Assembly: GCF_021917145.1 (NCBI RefSeq)
Contig: NC_061072.1
Location: 13,370,742 to 13,434,741 of the forward strand
DNA: 64,000 nucleotides
Direction of reading: 5' to 3'
Source of the DNA: Hypomesus transpacificus
Taxonomy: Eukaryota; Chordata; Actinopteri; Osmeriformes; Osmeridae
Under the pieces are notes generated by a model that was given only the letters and a program-made list of their open reading frames with translations, did no database searches and was not told the origin of the DNA. Both the position numbers and the translations under genes were made by a program. Positions 36,101 through 50,248 of this stretch are shown here, in pieces (within the stretch, counting starts at the first letter, position 1; each line of letters opens with the position of its first letter).

Positions 36101-39100
36101 TGTGCTGTTGAAGTAAATGGAGGACATCCATTTAAGATGGGCCATTGTCTGTATAAGCTTTCTGATGACACTCTCACCCCCCCCCCCCCCCCAGGCCTGC
36201 CAGCTCCCTCTCTTCTCCTACATCGTGGAGCGCCTGTGTGCGTGCTGCTACGAGCAGGCGTGGTACGCCAAGCTGGGGGGCGTGGTCTCCATCAAGTTCC
36301 TCATGGAGCGCCTGCCGCTCGTCTGGGTGCTGCAGAACCAGCTGACCTTCCTCAAGGCCCTCCTCTTCGTCATGATGGACCTCACAGGAGAGGTAGTGGA
36401 CCTTCCCTCCACGCTCCTGCTCCTGGAGCCGATGGTGGAGCAATAGATTCTAAAGAACAACCAACATTCTCTGATTGATTTTCGCGTGCGTTTTTGGGCG
36501 CATTTCTCATACCATGTCATGTTCTCCACCCACCGAAACCACCCCCCCTCCCCCCCTCCAGGTGTCCAATGGCGCGGTCGCCATGGCGAAAACCACGCTG
36601 GAGCAGCTGCTGGTGCGCTGTGCCACGCCCCTGAAGGAGGAGGAGCGCAGCGAGGAGCTGCTGGCCGCCCAGGACAAGTCCTTCCACATGGTGACCCACG
36701 ACCTGGTGCGCGAGGTCACCTCCCCCAACTCCACCGTCCGCAAGCAGGCCATGCACTCCCTGCAGGTGCTGGCCCAGGTCACCGGGAAGAGCGTCACCAT
36801 CATCATGGAGCCCCACAAGGAGGTGGGCGTGGGGGGGGACAGGACTGCAGGGGCGGCGTGGGAGGGGGGGGGGGTCAATAGTGGGGGGTTGTCAGGGGTT
36901 ACCAGCTGGCTTGATCAGGGGCACTAGCAAGGATCTTCAGGGGGCCCTCGTGGGACACCGTAGCCTAGAGTCTTGGAACAGACTCATTCTCTGCACGTTC
37001 TGTCCGGGTTGTCAGGAGGTCTTCTGGAGCAAGGTGCGGATCATGCTGCATCCCTCACAGCTGCTGTCCTCCTCAGGTGTTACAAGACATGGTGCCCCCT
37101 AAGAAGCACCTGCTGCGCCACCAGCCGGCCAACGCCCAGATCGGCCTGATGGAGGGCAACACCTTCTGCACCACACTGCAGCCTCGCCTCTTCACCATGG
37201 ACCTCAGCGTCATGGAGCACAAGGTCTTCTACACGGAGGTGAGATGGCAGGGAGATGGGGTGCTTTAGTATCCCTGTAGCATACTCAAGATGCTATAAGA
37301 GAGATGGGGAAAACAGGAAAGCGTTTTGTGTTTTGGAAGCAGGTTTAGGGGGTCAGGGGTCAGATGGCTGAGCGTTTAGGGAGTCGGGCTATTAATCAGA
37401 ATGTTGCCGGTTCGATTCCCGGCCGTGCCAAATGACATTGTCTCCTTGGGCAAGGCACTTCACCCTACTTGCCTTAGGGAGAATGTCCCTGTACTTCATG
37501 TAAGTCGCTCTGGATAAGAGCGTTTGCTAAATGACTAAATGTTTAGGTGGTTGTCCATGTGGATTCCTTGGTCTTGCTGTAGTGTGTAGTAGTGTGCTGT
37601 CCTCTGACCATGCCTGTCCTCAGCTGCTGAACCTGTGTGAGGCGGAGGATGCTGCTCTGATGAAGCTGCCCTGCTACAAGAGCCTGCCCTCCCTGGTGCC
37701 CCTGCGCATCGCTGCCCTCAGTGAGTCCATGGGACACGTACTTCTCCCCCCTGTTCACAGACTGCAACCACTTCCAATTCCCACTAATGGGAATGCAAAT
37801 CATGGGAACTCCTCCAAACTATTTGGAGTCGACACTCAAGTGTCCTGTGTGTCTGTTTTGTGTGAAGATGCCCTGGCAGCCTGTAACTACCTTCCCCAGT
37901 CGAGGGAGAAGATCATTGCTGCTCTGTTCAAAGCCCTCAACTCCACCAACAGTGAACTGCAGGAGGCCGGGGAGGCATGCATGAGGAAGGTCTGTACGCA
38001 CACACACACACACACACACACACACTCCTCCCTCTCGTCGTTGTTTCCTTTATGACTTTGTCCTCTTCACATCCCGGTTTTATTTCCCTTTTCTTCTCAT
38101 CCCTCAGTCCTTATAACAACGTTCTCCTATTCCGCTAGACTCCCCTCCATCCATTTCTCCACAGTGACCTCTTCCTCTCCGCCGGGCCTTCATTCTTCTG
38201 TGTCCTTCCTCTCCTCCCATCTGCCCCTCTGCGCTGCTGTCTTCCGCTCCATTTCTCCACCTTTCCTCCTCCTCCCTCCTCCCCCTCATCTTTTCTTCTT
38301 GGCCGGGCTAACACTAATGAGCGTTGCCAGCCGGAGATCGATACAGGATGGAGTGTTTGTTCTCAGAGCTGAGAGGAAAATGAATGTGGCGGCCATGCAT
38401 CATCCCTTTTCCGTACGTGCGCGTGTCCTAATTGCAGAGGCCCCTCGGCCTCAGCCGAGCCCTTCAGGCTCACCGCCCCGGAGCCCTGAAGACATGCAGA
38501 TGTACTCTCCTTCACCCCTGATGTCAGCATTGTAGAATAAGTGGGAGATGCACACTCTCTGCACATCTATACGTTTGGTTAGTATGGAGGAACTGATGTT
38601 TGTGTGTGTGTGTCTCAGTTCCTGGAAGGGGCCACCATCGAGGTGGACCAGATCCACACTCACATGCGCCCCCTGCTGATGATGCTGGGCGACTACCGCA
38701 GCCTGACGCTCAACGTGGTCAACAGGCTCACCTCGGTCACGCGCCTCTTCCCCAACTCCTTCAACGACAAGTTCTGTGACCAGATGATGGTGAGGTCGAC
38801 CGGGGGACAGAGACACAGGGCTGCTTGGGGTTCTTCCTTATCTGATGTTGACCGGTGGTGCTAAGAAGGTGGCTCTGAAAGAAGGGACTCACTCCCTCTT
38901 TCTTTTCTCTGTATCTCTCCGTCTCTCTCTGTCTCTCTCTGTCTCTCTCTTTCACAGCAACACCTGAGGAAGTGGATGGAGGTTGTAGTGATAACCCACA
39001 AAGGAGGGCAGCGTAGCGATGGCAGTGTGAGTATGCACGCACACAAACACACACACACACACACACACACAGAGAGAGCGCTCGGTCAATAGAACTGTCT

Positions 39101-42100
39101 GCTGGCACTAGGTGTAAAGTGCTCTGTGCACATCTATACCATCACACTGTACCCACTGACACCTCAGGAGCCCAAGAGGCACTGAGGAGGGGGCAGAGTA
39201 CCCCTGTACACACACACCTTCCCCCAACACACACAACACCTACCCACAACACAAAGTCTCCCCCCCCCCCCCCCCCCGCCCATGCGTTGTGGCCTCTCCC
39301 AGATGAGAAGAGTGGCCGTATTACAATCAATGATTAATTAGGCGCCTGGTTGTCGCGGCGCTGCCTCCCCTGTTATCTCCCGGACAGATAACCTTGGTAG
39401 ACGGGAGGGAAAAGGTGAGGCCGCCGCCCGCCCACCTGCCCTCCCTCCCCGGCCCGGGCCCTCCTGCCCTCCCTCCCACTGAAATAGCCTCCGTTCTTTC
39501 CCTCCTTCTCCCAACCTTTCTTCTCTGCTCAGACGCAGGGAGGTAATGAGATGTAAATTGCCCCCCTCTGTTCCTGCCCCTCCCCCCCAGAGAACAGTGA
39601 CAGCCGGGGCCTGGGACGACAATGAGCGCAGGGTCGCTGGGTCACCGGCTGAGGGGGGGAGAGGGAGAGGCCAGGAGGGAGGGAGGGGAGGTAGACGGGT
39701 GGATGGAAAGAAGGGATGGGGGTAGGGTCACGGGGGAGAAGAGATGGGGCTGGAGGAGGAGTGACTGGGGGGGATGGAGATGGAGGGAAGTTATAGGGCA
39801 GGCAGACGACCGGCTCGCTTTGGATCCTGAGGAAACAAAGGCAGTTTTCCTTTCCCCAAACCCGAGCCCCCCCTCTCACTGAGGCAAATGTCAAACCCAT
39901 GAGTCTTTATTTTTAACTGTGCCATTTGAAACATCACAGTAACCTTCGCACACACCTGTTCATCTCACGCACACCTGACTCACACACACCTGACTCACAC
40001 TCACACACACACACACACACACTTGACTCACACACACGCTGCTTTGCTGACTCTGTCCCCGTTGTTTCCCGTTTCCGGCACAGCCTGCATTGGAGGGCGT
40101 GGAGGTGAGACTGGGCCTGGGGTGGCGCCCCCTAGCGGTGACGCTACATCACTGCTGTTGTGGTTGAACCGTAGTTGAACCGTTGTGGTGGTGGTGGTAG
40201 TAGCAGTAGTGGTGGTTGGTGGTGGAGTCACCCTGTCATTCTTCTGTGTGTTGTGTGTTCCGTGTTCGTATTCGTGTGTCGTTCCAGTGGCCTTAGAGCC
40301 CCTCTAACCCAGTCTAACCCGGTGGTTCCTCCTCACCATAATCACATGCCTTCTGCCATCTAACTCCATCACATAGATGTGTGTAGATAACATGTTACCA
40401 TGTTAGTTTCCCACTGTGCTGAAACAGCAGGCTTCAACACTGTTTAGAAGCAGGGTTGCTGCTGGGATCTGGGAGCAGTCAACTGTACGGTTCTGCTCGA
40501 TAAAGTCCTTTCAGGAAAGGACAACTGCCCTGAAACTAGATGATAGCCTAGATCTGACATTCCCCTTTATCCGGGCTCACCTATACATCCCAGGAATAGC
40601 CCAGATGTGACCTCTGTTTCCAGCTGGGACCGACTCCTGTCTCCCCACAGGGCTGGCCTGTCTGTTATGTAGGTCCTGGTCCAGGAGGCTCAAGTGAGGT
40701 TAACATGCTCCTTTTCTCTCTCTCTCGCTCTCTCGCTCCCGCTCCCTCCCTCTCCAGGAGATGAAGATCTGTTCAGCCATCATCAACCTGTTCCACCTGA
40801 TCCCGGCCGCCCCCCAGACCCTGGTCAAACCCCTGCTGGAGGTGGTCATGAAGACCGAGAGGGCCATGCTCATAGAGGTACAGTCTGCTTGGGGTGGGGG
40901 TGGGTGGGGCTGGGTGTGGGTCTACACATGTTTCTTTGGCCCGTGTGTATACACACGTGGGTATGCGCGTTAGGTGTGGATGATTGAATGAGGTTTTATG
41001 TTCAATTATCTTATTTTGGCTTCCTACGCCAATGCCAACGTCAATAGGTAGTCGTGGAAACGTAATGGTGATCTCAATAACGGTGATGAGGGTTTGGGCC
41101 TTCATCGAGCAGCCCCCAGTGTGTGTCTGTGTGTCTTAACGGGGCTGATCGTCTCCCCAGGCCGGCAGTCCCTTCCGGGAGCCCCTGATCAAGTTCCTGA
41201 CCCGCCACCCCTCCCAGACCGTGGAGCTGTTCATGATGGAGGCCACGCTCAACGACCCCCAGTGGAGCCGCATGTTCATGGTGACTACATTTTCAAGATG
41301 ACCTTTGGATTCGGATGTCGTTCTCGATGCCTATGCAGCAGAGTGATACCCCCCCCCCTCCCTCCCCCTCCCTTGCAGAGCTTCCTGAAGCACAAGGACG
41401 CCAAGCCCCTGAGGGACGTGCTGGCCTCCAACCCCAGCCGCTTCGTCCCCCTGCTGGTGCCCACCAGTACTGCAGCCGCCGTGCGCCCCGGCTCCCCCTC
41501 CACCTCCACCGCCAGGCTGGACCTGCAGTTCCAGGCCATCAAGGTGAACACACACACACACAGGCCACACACACGCGCACTTAACGCTGCTGCTAGCTCA
41601 CGGTGTCACCGTCTTCTCCCTGAGTCTTATCTGAGTGGAGCGCAATATCAAAATTGTTTACACCCCCCCCCCCCCCCCCCCCCCCCCGGGCCCCCGGCCG
41701 TGGCCTTCAGATGACGCGTGTCTGAGTTCACCCCGTGTCTCTGCTCTCAGATCATCAGTATCATCGTGAAGAACGAGGAGGGCTGGCTGGCCGGGCAGCA
41801 CTCCCTGGTCAGCCAGCTGAGGAGGGTGTGGGTGAGCGAGGCCTTCCAAGAACGCCACCGCAAGGACAACATGGCCGCCACCAACTGGAAGGAGCCCAAG
41901 CTGCTGGCCTTCTGCCTGCTCAGCTACTGCAAGTAAGTGGAGGAGGACACACGCACTCTCTCGGTGTCTCTCTCTCCCTTTCTGTCCCCATCTCTCTCTC
42001 TCCCTCCCTTTCTGTCCCCATCTCTCTCTCTCCCTCCCTTTCTGTCCCCATCTCTCTCTCTCCCTCCCTTTCTGTCCCCATCTCTCTCTCCCTCCCTTTC

Positions 42101-43597
42101 TGTCCCCATCTCTCTCCCTCCCTTTCTGTCCCCATCTCTCTCTCTCCCTCCCTTTCTGTCCCCATCTCTCTCTCCCTCCCTCCCTTTCTGTCCCCATCTC
42201 TCTCCCTCCCTTTCTGTCCCCATCTCTCTCTCTCCCTCCCTTTCTGTCCCCATCTCTCTCCCTCCCTTTCTGTCCCCATCTCTCTCTCTCCCTCCCTTTC
42301 TGTCCCCATCTCTCTCTCTCCCTCCCTTTCTGTCCCCATCTCTCTCTCTCCCTCCCTTTCTGTCCCCATCTCTCTCTCCCTCCCTTTCTGTCCCCATCTC
42401 TCTCTCCCTCCCTTTCTGTCCCCATCTCTCTCCCTCCCTTTCTGTCCCCATCTCTCTCCCTCCCTCCCTTTCATCTTTCTCTCCCTCCCTCCCGTCCCCA
42501 TCTCCCTCTCCCTCCCTCCTGCGTTGCTGACCTCCTCTTCTCCTCCAGGCGTAACTACTCTGAGATAGAGCTGCTGTTCCAGCTCCTGAGGGCGTTCACG
42601 GGGCGCTTCCTCTGCAACATGACCTTCCTGAAGGACTACATGGAGGAGGACATCCCCAAGAACTACAGCATCGCCCACAAGCGAGCCCTCTTCTTCCGCT
42701 TCGTGGAGTTCAACGACCCGCACTTCAACGACGAGCTCAAGGCCAAGGTGAGGCGAGAGGATCAGGCTGTTTCTTTGTTTGTGTACGTGTGTGCGCATGT
42801 GTGTGTGTGTCCTATGTTGGCTGATTTGTCCTGCTTTTTAGTTGGAAGAGTGGCTTTGACTTTGTTTCAACCTTTTTCCTTCTGTTGGAGGTCTGTAAGA
42901 AAGTGTGTGTGTGTGTTAGAGACCAGGTGTTTGTGTTTAATGTGTATGTGCTTTAAGAAAATATTGTGTTGTGGCCTGTATGATGCATGTCAGCGCCCTA
43001 CACACACACACGCACGCACAGCAACTCCACTGAGTATGTACGGGTCAACAGGAAAAGCTTGCTCTCACACACCCCAGTGGGCCATCAAAGACAAGCCGTC
43101 TGGCCAGAACCAAGATGCAGATTCAGGAACACACACACACACACACTCGTTTATCGCTGGTGTCGCCTTCGCTGGGGCGAAGAGAGGGGCTGTTGTAAAG
43201 AGGCTTCTAGAAGATTGGGGAGTATGAAGGTTGGGGAGTATGAAGTCATATTTCACTCATGTCAACCCGTTCTCTGTGTTCTCTGCTGAAACACCAGAAC
43301 GTTCCGGGTTCCTCTGAAATGCAGCTTGTGTGTTCCGGTGTATTCTGCTCACATAGTTATTCTCCCCTTAATTGTCTTCCTCTGGCGAGGAACAGATGCC
43401 AGGTGTGTGTGTGTGAGAGACATGCAGAAAGTGGGAGGTAGAAAGAGTGTGTGTGTGTTTTACCTCCACTGACATTAAATAATTGACTTAAGCTTTTTCC
43501 TGGAATCATGGCACCGTTGGGAGGTGTGTGTGTAGCTAGCCTGGCATGCTGATGAAGAGAGGGAAGGGGAGAGATGGAGAGACACCGACACATACTG

Positions 43598-43682
<85 letters not shown>

Positions 43683-46154
43683 GGGGAGAGGGGGAGAGGG
43701 GGAGAGGGGGAGAGGGGGAGAGGGAGAGGTGATTCCTTGCATCAGCCAGCATGCAATGATCCAGCTCACCACAGTCAGATCTGCAGAGACCAGCAGGTTT
43801 GGTTGGGGACCACAGGAAATCTAATGGATATTAGATTTAGACCCTGGGTATTGTGCTGTTGCATCTGTCATGGCTGCCATAGCTGCTGTCCAGACCTCTC
43901 CCCTGGGCTGAGGTTCACATGACCGAGGAGGAGGAAACACTCGACTGGCTGCTGTTGCATCCCTGGAAACGGAGCATTATTGTATTTTTTAGAGTAATGT
44001 GTGGCGACGTCTTCTTGATTGATATCACAAAGCTTTGGAAATAATGGGCTCAGACGACTGATTGAGCTTGTGTGTGTGTGTTTTACTGGTTAATGTTAAG
44101 GGCTGGAGCATGTGCAGCAGAATCGGTGTCTCTCTAACGAGGCCCTGCCTGCAGCCGGCTGAAGTCATCTGAGAGTTCATGAAGAGATTTGAAGGAACTG
44201 CAGTCGTTTACTGAGAGCGAGGCTTTCTCTGCTCTTACATCTGCCCACTTGTCAGACACCACGCGCCTCTCCCCCCTCCTGCAGAGTGGGGGGGCAGCTC
44301 GAGGGGCATGGCTCTTTGTTTCTTTCGACTGCCTTGTCACCTGCAGCTGCTTCTTCATTCGCTGAGAGAGGACAGGACAGTTGATAGACCCTAGGTTTGC
44401 TGTTTTCTGGGCATATCTGTTAAAGTACCTGTGTCCAGGATGTCTGAGTTTGTGTCTGTGTGTGTGTGTGTGTCCTGGGCTGACCCCCTGTGTTCCTCCT
44501 GCTTCCTGTCCTCCAGGTGTTGCAACACATCCTGAACCCAGCCTTCCTCTACAGCTTTGAGAAGGGGGAGGGGGAGCAGCTCCTGGGCCCCCCCAACCCC
44601 GAGGGAGACAACCCCGAGAGCATCACCAGCGTCTTCATCACCAAGGTAACCACTCACACACATACAGACTCGCTCTCTCACACACAGGCTCACACATTCA
44701 GGTACTCACACACACAAACATCCATCTCCCCCCCCCCCCCCCCCCCCCCCCCCCATCGTTCCACCAGGACTCGGTCCCAGGTCCCATCCCTTTATTCTCC
44801 TCCATCTCCTTCCTCCTTTCCTCCGTCCTTCTGTCATTCATCCTCCTGTCCCTCGTCCATCCTGCGGCTCTTCTGTCCTCTTGTCGTCACCTCCCTCGTC
44901 CCTCTCCTCCCATTATGCCTTCTATCCATCAGGCCAGACCATAATGTCTTGCTCTGGGTGAGGTAAATGTCAGCGTTGGCTTAGTGAAAGGTCAGTGTGT
45001 TTGTTTGCGGAAGTGTAAATGAGGCCAAAGGCTACGCGCACCCAGCAGTGTTGAATGTTCCGGTATGGTCTGAGCTCACGCGCACACACACGCACACCTT
45101 CCCCCCCCCCCCCCCCCCCCCACCACACACACATACACACACACATAACACAAAGGGGAAAAAAACGGAACGTTTTTAGTCAGGGAGCATGTTCCAAAGA
45201 ACTGTGTCTAGGCAAATAGACCGTCCCTCCTCTCATCATAGTAGACCTGGGAAGACGACAATGACACTCATCAACTGGTAACCCACACATGCTCAAATCA
45301 CAGGATCAAGCTGACCTCAGATTCCCCCCCCCCCCCCCCCCCATGACCGTCTGGGATCTGTAACCCCCCCCCTCCCCCTCTCCAGGTGCTGGACCCGGAG
45401 AAGCAGGCTGACCTGCTGGACTCTCTGCGGATCTACCTGCTCCAGTTCTCCACCCTGCTGGTGGAGCACGCGCCCCACCACATCCACGACAATAACAAGT
45501 CCCGCAACAGCAAGCTGCGGCGCCTCATGACCTTCGCCTGGCCCTGCCTGCTGCCCAAGGCCTGCGTGGACCCTGCCTGCAAGTACAGCGGGCACCTCCT
45601 CCTCGCGCACATCATCGCTAAGTTCGCCATCCACAAGAAGATCGTCCTGCAGGTGAGGAGGAGGAGGAGGAGGAGAGGGTGGAGAGGGGGGAGAAGCTGA
45701 GGTGAAGTTCACTCGGGGGTCGAGGAAGGAAGGATGTTCTGACGAGGTCTGTGTGTGTGTGTGCGCTCCCTCTCTCCCTCCCTGGGCCCCAGGTCTTCCA
45801 CAGCCTGCTGAAGGCCCACACCATGGAGGCCCGGGCCATCGTGCGGCAGGCCATGGCCATCCTGACGCCGGCCGTACCCGCCCGCATGGAGGACGGCCAC
45901 CAGATGCTGACCCACTGGACCCGCAAGATCATCGTGGAGGAGGGCCACACCGTGCCCCAGCTGGTGCACATACTGCACCTCATAGTGCAGCACTTCAGGG
46001 TGGGCACACTTTCACTGACACACACAAACTTTCACTGACACACACACTTTCACTGACACACACATACGTACTATATTAAGAGGCAGCCGCATATCCGCTA
46101 TGAAAACCTCCAAACCCATATGTGTACACACCATTCATCACTGGTCCTCATATA

Positions 46155-46187
<33 letters not shown>

Positions 46188-47757
46188 CTTGTCTCATCGT
46201 AATCATCCTGGCTGGCCTTGGTAAATGACATTTAGTCCGAGTGGATTGGTGTGCATGAGCTCCCCTCCATCCATTCTCTGACACGCCGCTCTCTCTGCCT
46301 CCATGACTAATCCACACTAATCACATCAGCATAATCACACCAGGGACTGTCACTGGAAATGATAGGCAGCTGTGTGCGTGTGTGCACGCGTGCGTGTGTG
46401 TCTGTGCATGTGTGTGTGTGTGTGCTCGCGTGTGTGTGTGATGGACAGGCTCTAGCCCCTCTGCTGGGCCCAGTCAGCCATCAGCAGTAATTACTCTCCA
46501 TTTTGAAGATGTGAAGGGCTTTCATATCATCTAGCCTATACTGACAGCCTTCAGATTAGAATCGGATCTCTCTCTCTCTTTCCCATGCGTGTCGATTTGT
46601 GTGGATCTAAACGTCAAGCGTAAGAGTCAGGGTTGGGTACATTGTGAAGCTAATAGTCGCCGGTTCAGAATCGAGCGTCCTAGAACGTCTCTGCTGTTCT
46701 TCTGTAACCTGCCCCGCCCCCTCTCCTCTCCCGCCCCGTCCAGGTGTACTACCCAGTCAGGCACCACCTGGTGCAGCACATGATCAGCGCCATGCAGCGT
46801 CTGGGCTTCACGCCCAGCGTGACCATCGAGCAGAGGAAGCTGGCCGTGGACCTGGCCGAGGTCGTCATCAAGTGGGAGCTGCAGAGGATCAAGGACCAGC
46901 AGGTGAGAGAGGCGAGACGCACACACACACGCGCGTGCACTCTACACTCCTATCACTACTCCCCTCACTGCTTCCCAGTAGAGCTGTAAGGTGTCATGAC
47001 AGATGATGGGTTCCTTCCCCCCCCTCAGCCTGAGTCTGAGGCTGACCCCGCCCCCTCTGGAGAGGGCTCCTGCCCGGCGACAGGAGCTGGGGTGAAGAGG
47101 GGCCTCTCCATGGACGCTGCCTCCTCCTCCTCTTCCTCCTCCTCGTCCGCCTCCTCCTCCTCCGCCGCCGCCACTCCCGGGCCGGACGCCAAGAGGTTCC
47201 GCACCGCTGCCGGCGCCGTGTCCACGGTAACAGCACCCAAACCACCGGTAAAGGAGGCAGAGCAGACCTGGGGCTGAACCAGCTGATACACCAGCTGATA
47301 CAACCTCTCAATGGAGATTCTGTTCTTCTCCACCTCCCTCTGACCCCCTCCCTTTCCCTGTTTCTATCTCTCTCTCTCTCTTGCCCCCTGTCTGGCTCTT
47401 TGTTGTTGTCTCTTTCTCTCTCTCGCTCTCCCCCCCGATGGAGGTTTGTTGTAGTAACTTGATATGGGTCTGTGAAGCCAGGCTGTACTACATCTTCCAT
47501 CTCTTTTTGCTCACACTTTGCTCCACTCTTTCTGGTTGGAATTGTTATATTAAATGTATTTGTGCATGCTTTAAGATGGTACCAACGTGTGTGTGTGTGT
47601 GTGTGTGTGCGTCTAGGTGTTTGGCCGTAGTCAGTCCATGCCAGGCACAGAGACCCTGCTCACCAAGCCTGTAGAGAAGCAACACACTGACACCGTGGTC
47701 AACTTCCTCATCAGGATCGCCTGCCAGGTAACACACACACTCACTCACACACACACA

Positions 47758-47799
<42 letters not shown>

Positions 47800-50206
47800 C
47801 ACGCCTCCCCCAGACCACCTGGTCTCAGTGGTCTACATAGGACACCATTGACAGTCATGCACACACACACACACACACACAGACAGATTTGAGCAGGGCA
47901 GGCGCCCTCTGGTTGTTCCAAACACAGCTGTCCCCTGCACACAGTGACAGAGCTGTCCTTGGTTGTGTTGAGGCTGTCACCTTGACTAGACTGTAGGGGT
48001 CACCAGACAGCCTGTACCGACACAAGGGGACGTCTGCCATCTTAACACACACAAACACACACACACACACACAGGACCGAGACCCCTGGACATGCATGGG
48101 ATACCTAATACGACCGTGATGGGACCAGAGTTATGGTGGTTACAATCAGGCTGATGAGGATGTTGGTGTGGAAATGGTGACAGTGATGATGATGATGATG
48201 ATGAGGCCCCTCCCTCCCTGCTCCCCCCCCTCAGGTGAATGACAGCACCAGCGTGGCAGGCTCCCCAGGAGAGCTGTTGTCGCGGCGCTGCGTGAGCCTG
48301 ATGAAGACTGCTCTCAGACCTGACATGTGGCCCAGGGCCGAGCTCAAACTGCAGTGGTTCGACAAGCTGCTCATGACCGTGGTAAGACGGGCCCCTCTCC
48401 TCTCTCTCCTCCTCTGCTCCGCTCGGCTCTGCTCTCCTCTGCTCCGCTGTGCTCTCCTCTCCTCCTCTGCTCCGCTCTGCTCTCCTGCTCTGTTCCGCTG
48501 TGCTCTCTTCCACTCTGCTCTCCTCTGCTCCGCTGTGCTCTCCTCTCCTCCTCTGTTCCGCTGTGCTCTGCTCTCCTCTCTTCCTCTCTCCTCTCCTCCT
48601 CTCTTCCTCTCCTCCTCTGCTCCGCTGTGCTCTCCTGTCCTGGCCCTGTATCTCCCTGGGCCTTGTTTCTCCAGGACCACAGCACACACTCCAGGTGTGT
48701 TCCCCCTGGTGTGTGTGCTGTCCTGGGGGGAGGCCCTCCTCTTCCAAGCTGTCTGCGGCTCCACTCCAGCCGTGTGTCTGTGTCGTGGCCCCCAGAGCTC
48801 CGTGTGGCAGTCGACTCGCTCTCTCTCAGCCCAGCATCCTGCCCGTGGCGTCTGCCTCTGTTTTGGGGACCAGCACTTTTGTCTCTTATCTGTAAGACGG
48901 TGACTGGAGGCGGCGCGGCAGTTAATGACTAAATAATGACAGCAGGGAGATAACTGGAGTCCACCAGGACTGCACTGCCCTCCTCTCCCACCTGTTATCC
49001 TCCTCTTCAAATCCCCACTCTCTCTCACTCTCATTTTCACCCACTCTCCGTCCCATTCTCCAGAGGTTATCTCAGCTGAGCTGCGTGTCTTGTCTGTCTG
49101 ACTGCAGCTTAAATGTTTTGCAACCCCTCCGCCCTCTTCTCTCCTCTTCCCCCCACTTCGCCTCTTCTCCTCCTCCTCTCAGACCTATTCTCTTCCCAAA
49201 TCTCTGAGCCCCGCTCCCCAGGGACAGAGCGGGATTGGCCAACAGCCTTATCCAGTCTAATGAACAAGTCTCTAAATTAGATTTGCTTTGTATGATCTCA
49301 TTCTTCAGCCTTGTCACTGATTAAGGAGCTGGTACACACACACACACACGCACACACACCTAAAGGGGCATGGAGTAACTATGAATGCACACACACAACC
49401 CACCCTTCTCCCCGCCCCCCTGAGACCAGGTTCCATTTTGTTTCAGGAAACTCAGATTGATTGTCCCCAGGTTAGGTCAGAGCCTTATCACATGAGTCAC
49501 CTTGTTTATTAGGCTGGATTAGCCCTGGGATCTGTCTAGATTAGCTCTAATCTTTATCAGATGAACCTCCCCCCGCTGCTGTGGGGGGGTCGATGACTGT
49601 TTAGACAACGTTTAACAACAGCTTCTGGTCATGGTTCTGTAATTGCTGGTAATCTCTAGGGTTTTGTTGAAGTGTTGTGTATACTGATTTGGCTTGTATT
49701 TTCTAATGTGACAAAGCTCTCTCTTTCTCCTTTCTCCCCCTCTTCTGTTTCTCTCCATCGCCACCTCGATCATTTCCTAACCCTCCTTCCCCTCTCTCCC
49801 TGTCGTTCCCTCTCTCCCTCCCCCCTCCAGGAGCAGCCAGCCCAGGCCAACTTCTCCAACATCTGCACAGGCCTGGAGATCCTGTGCTTCCTGCTGACGG
49901 TGCTCCAGTCCCCGGCCATCCTGGCCCACTTTAAGCCCCTGCAGAGGGGCATCGCCGCCTGCATGACCTGCAGCAACACCAAGGTCCTCCGGGCCGTCCA
50001 CTCCCTGCTGTCCAGGCTCATGAGCATCTTCCCCACTGAGCCCAGTGAGTTTGGACGACACACACACATATGTGGAGTCACTCTCACACACACACACACA
50101 TATCTGGACTGACACACTCAGAGGCTGTGGGCATGTCAGTACCATTACTGTCAGTACCATTACTGTCAGTACCATTACTGTCAGTACCATTACTGTCCTC
50201 TGAAGT

Positions 50207-50248
<42 letters not shown>

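Noticed and set aside
37361..37435. A tRNA gene
   Set aside because: The A/B boxes are there but no cloverleaf acceptor stem closes, and the sequence continues into a fish SINE tail.
41658..42798. Long minus-strand frames rich in GDRKGGRER
   Set aside because: Antisense of the intron 34 minisatellite and exon 35; no independent gene signals.
47986..49040. Minus-strand 250-270-residue Glu/Arg/Ser proteins
   Set aside because: Antisense of exon 42 and the intron 42 minisatellite.
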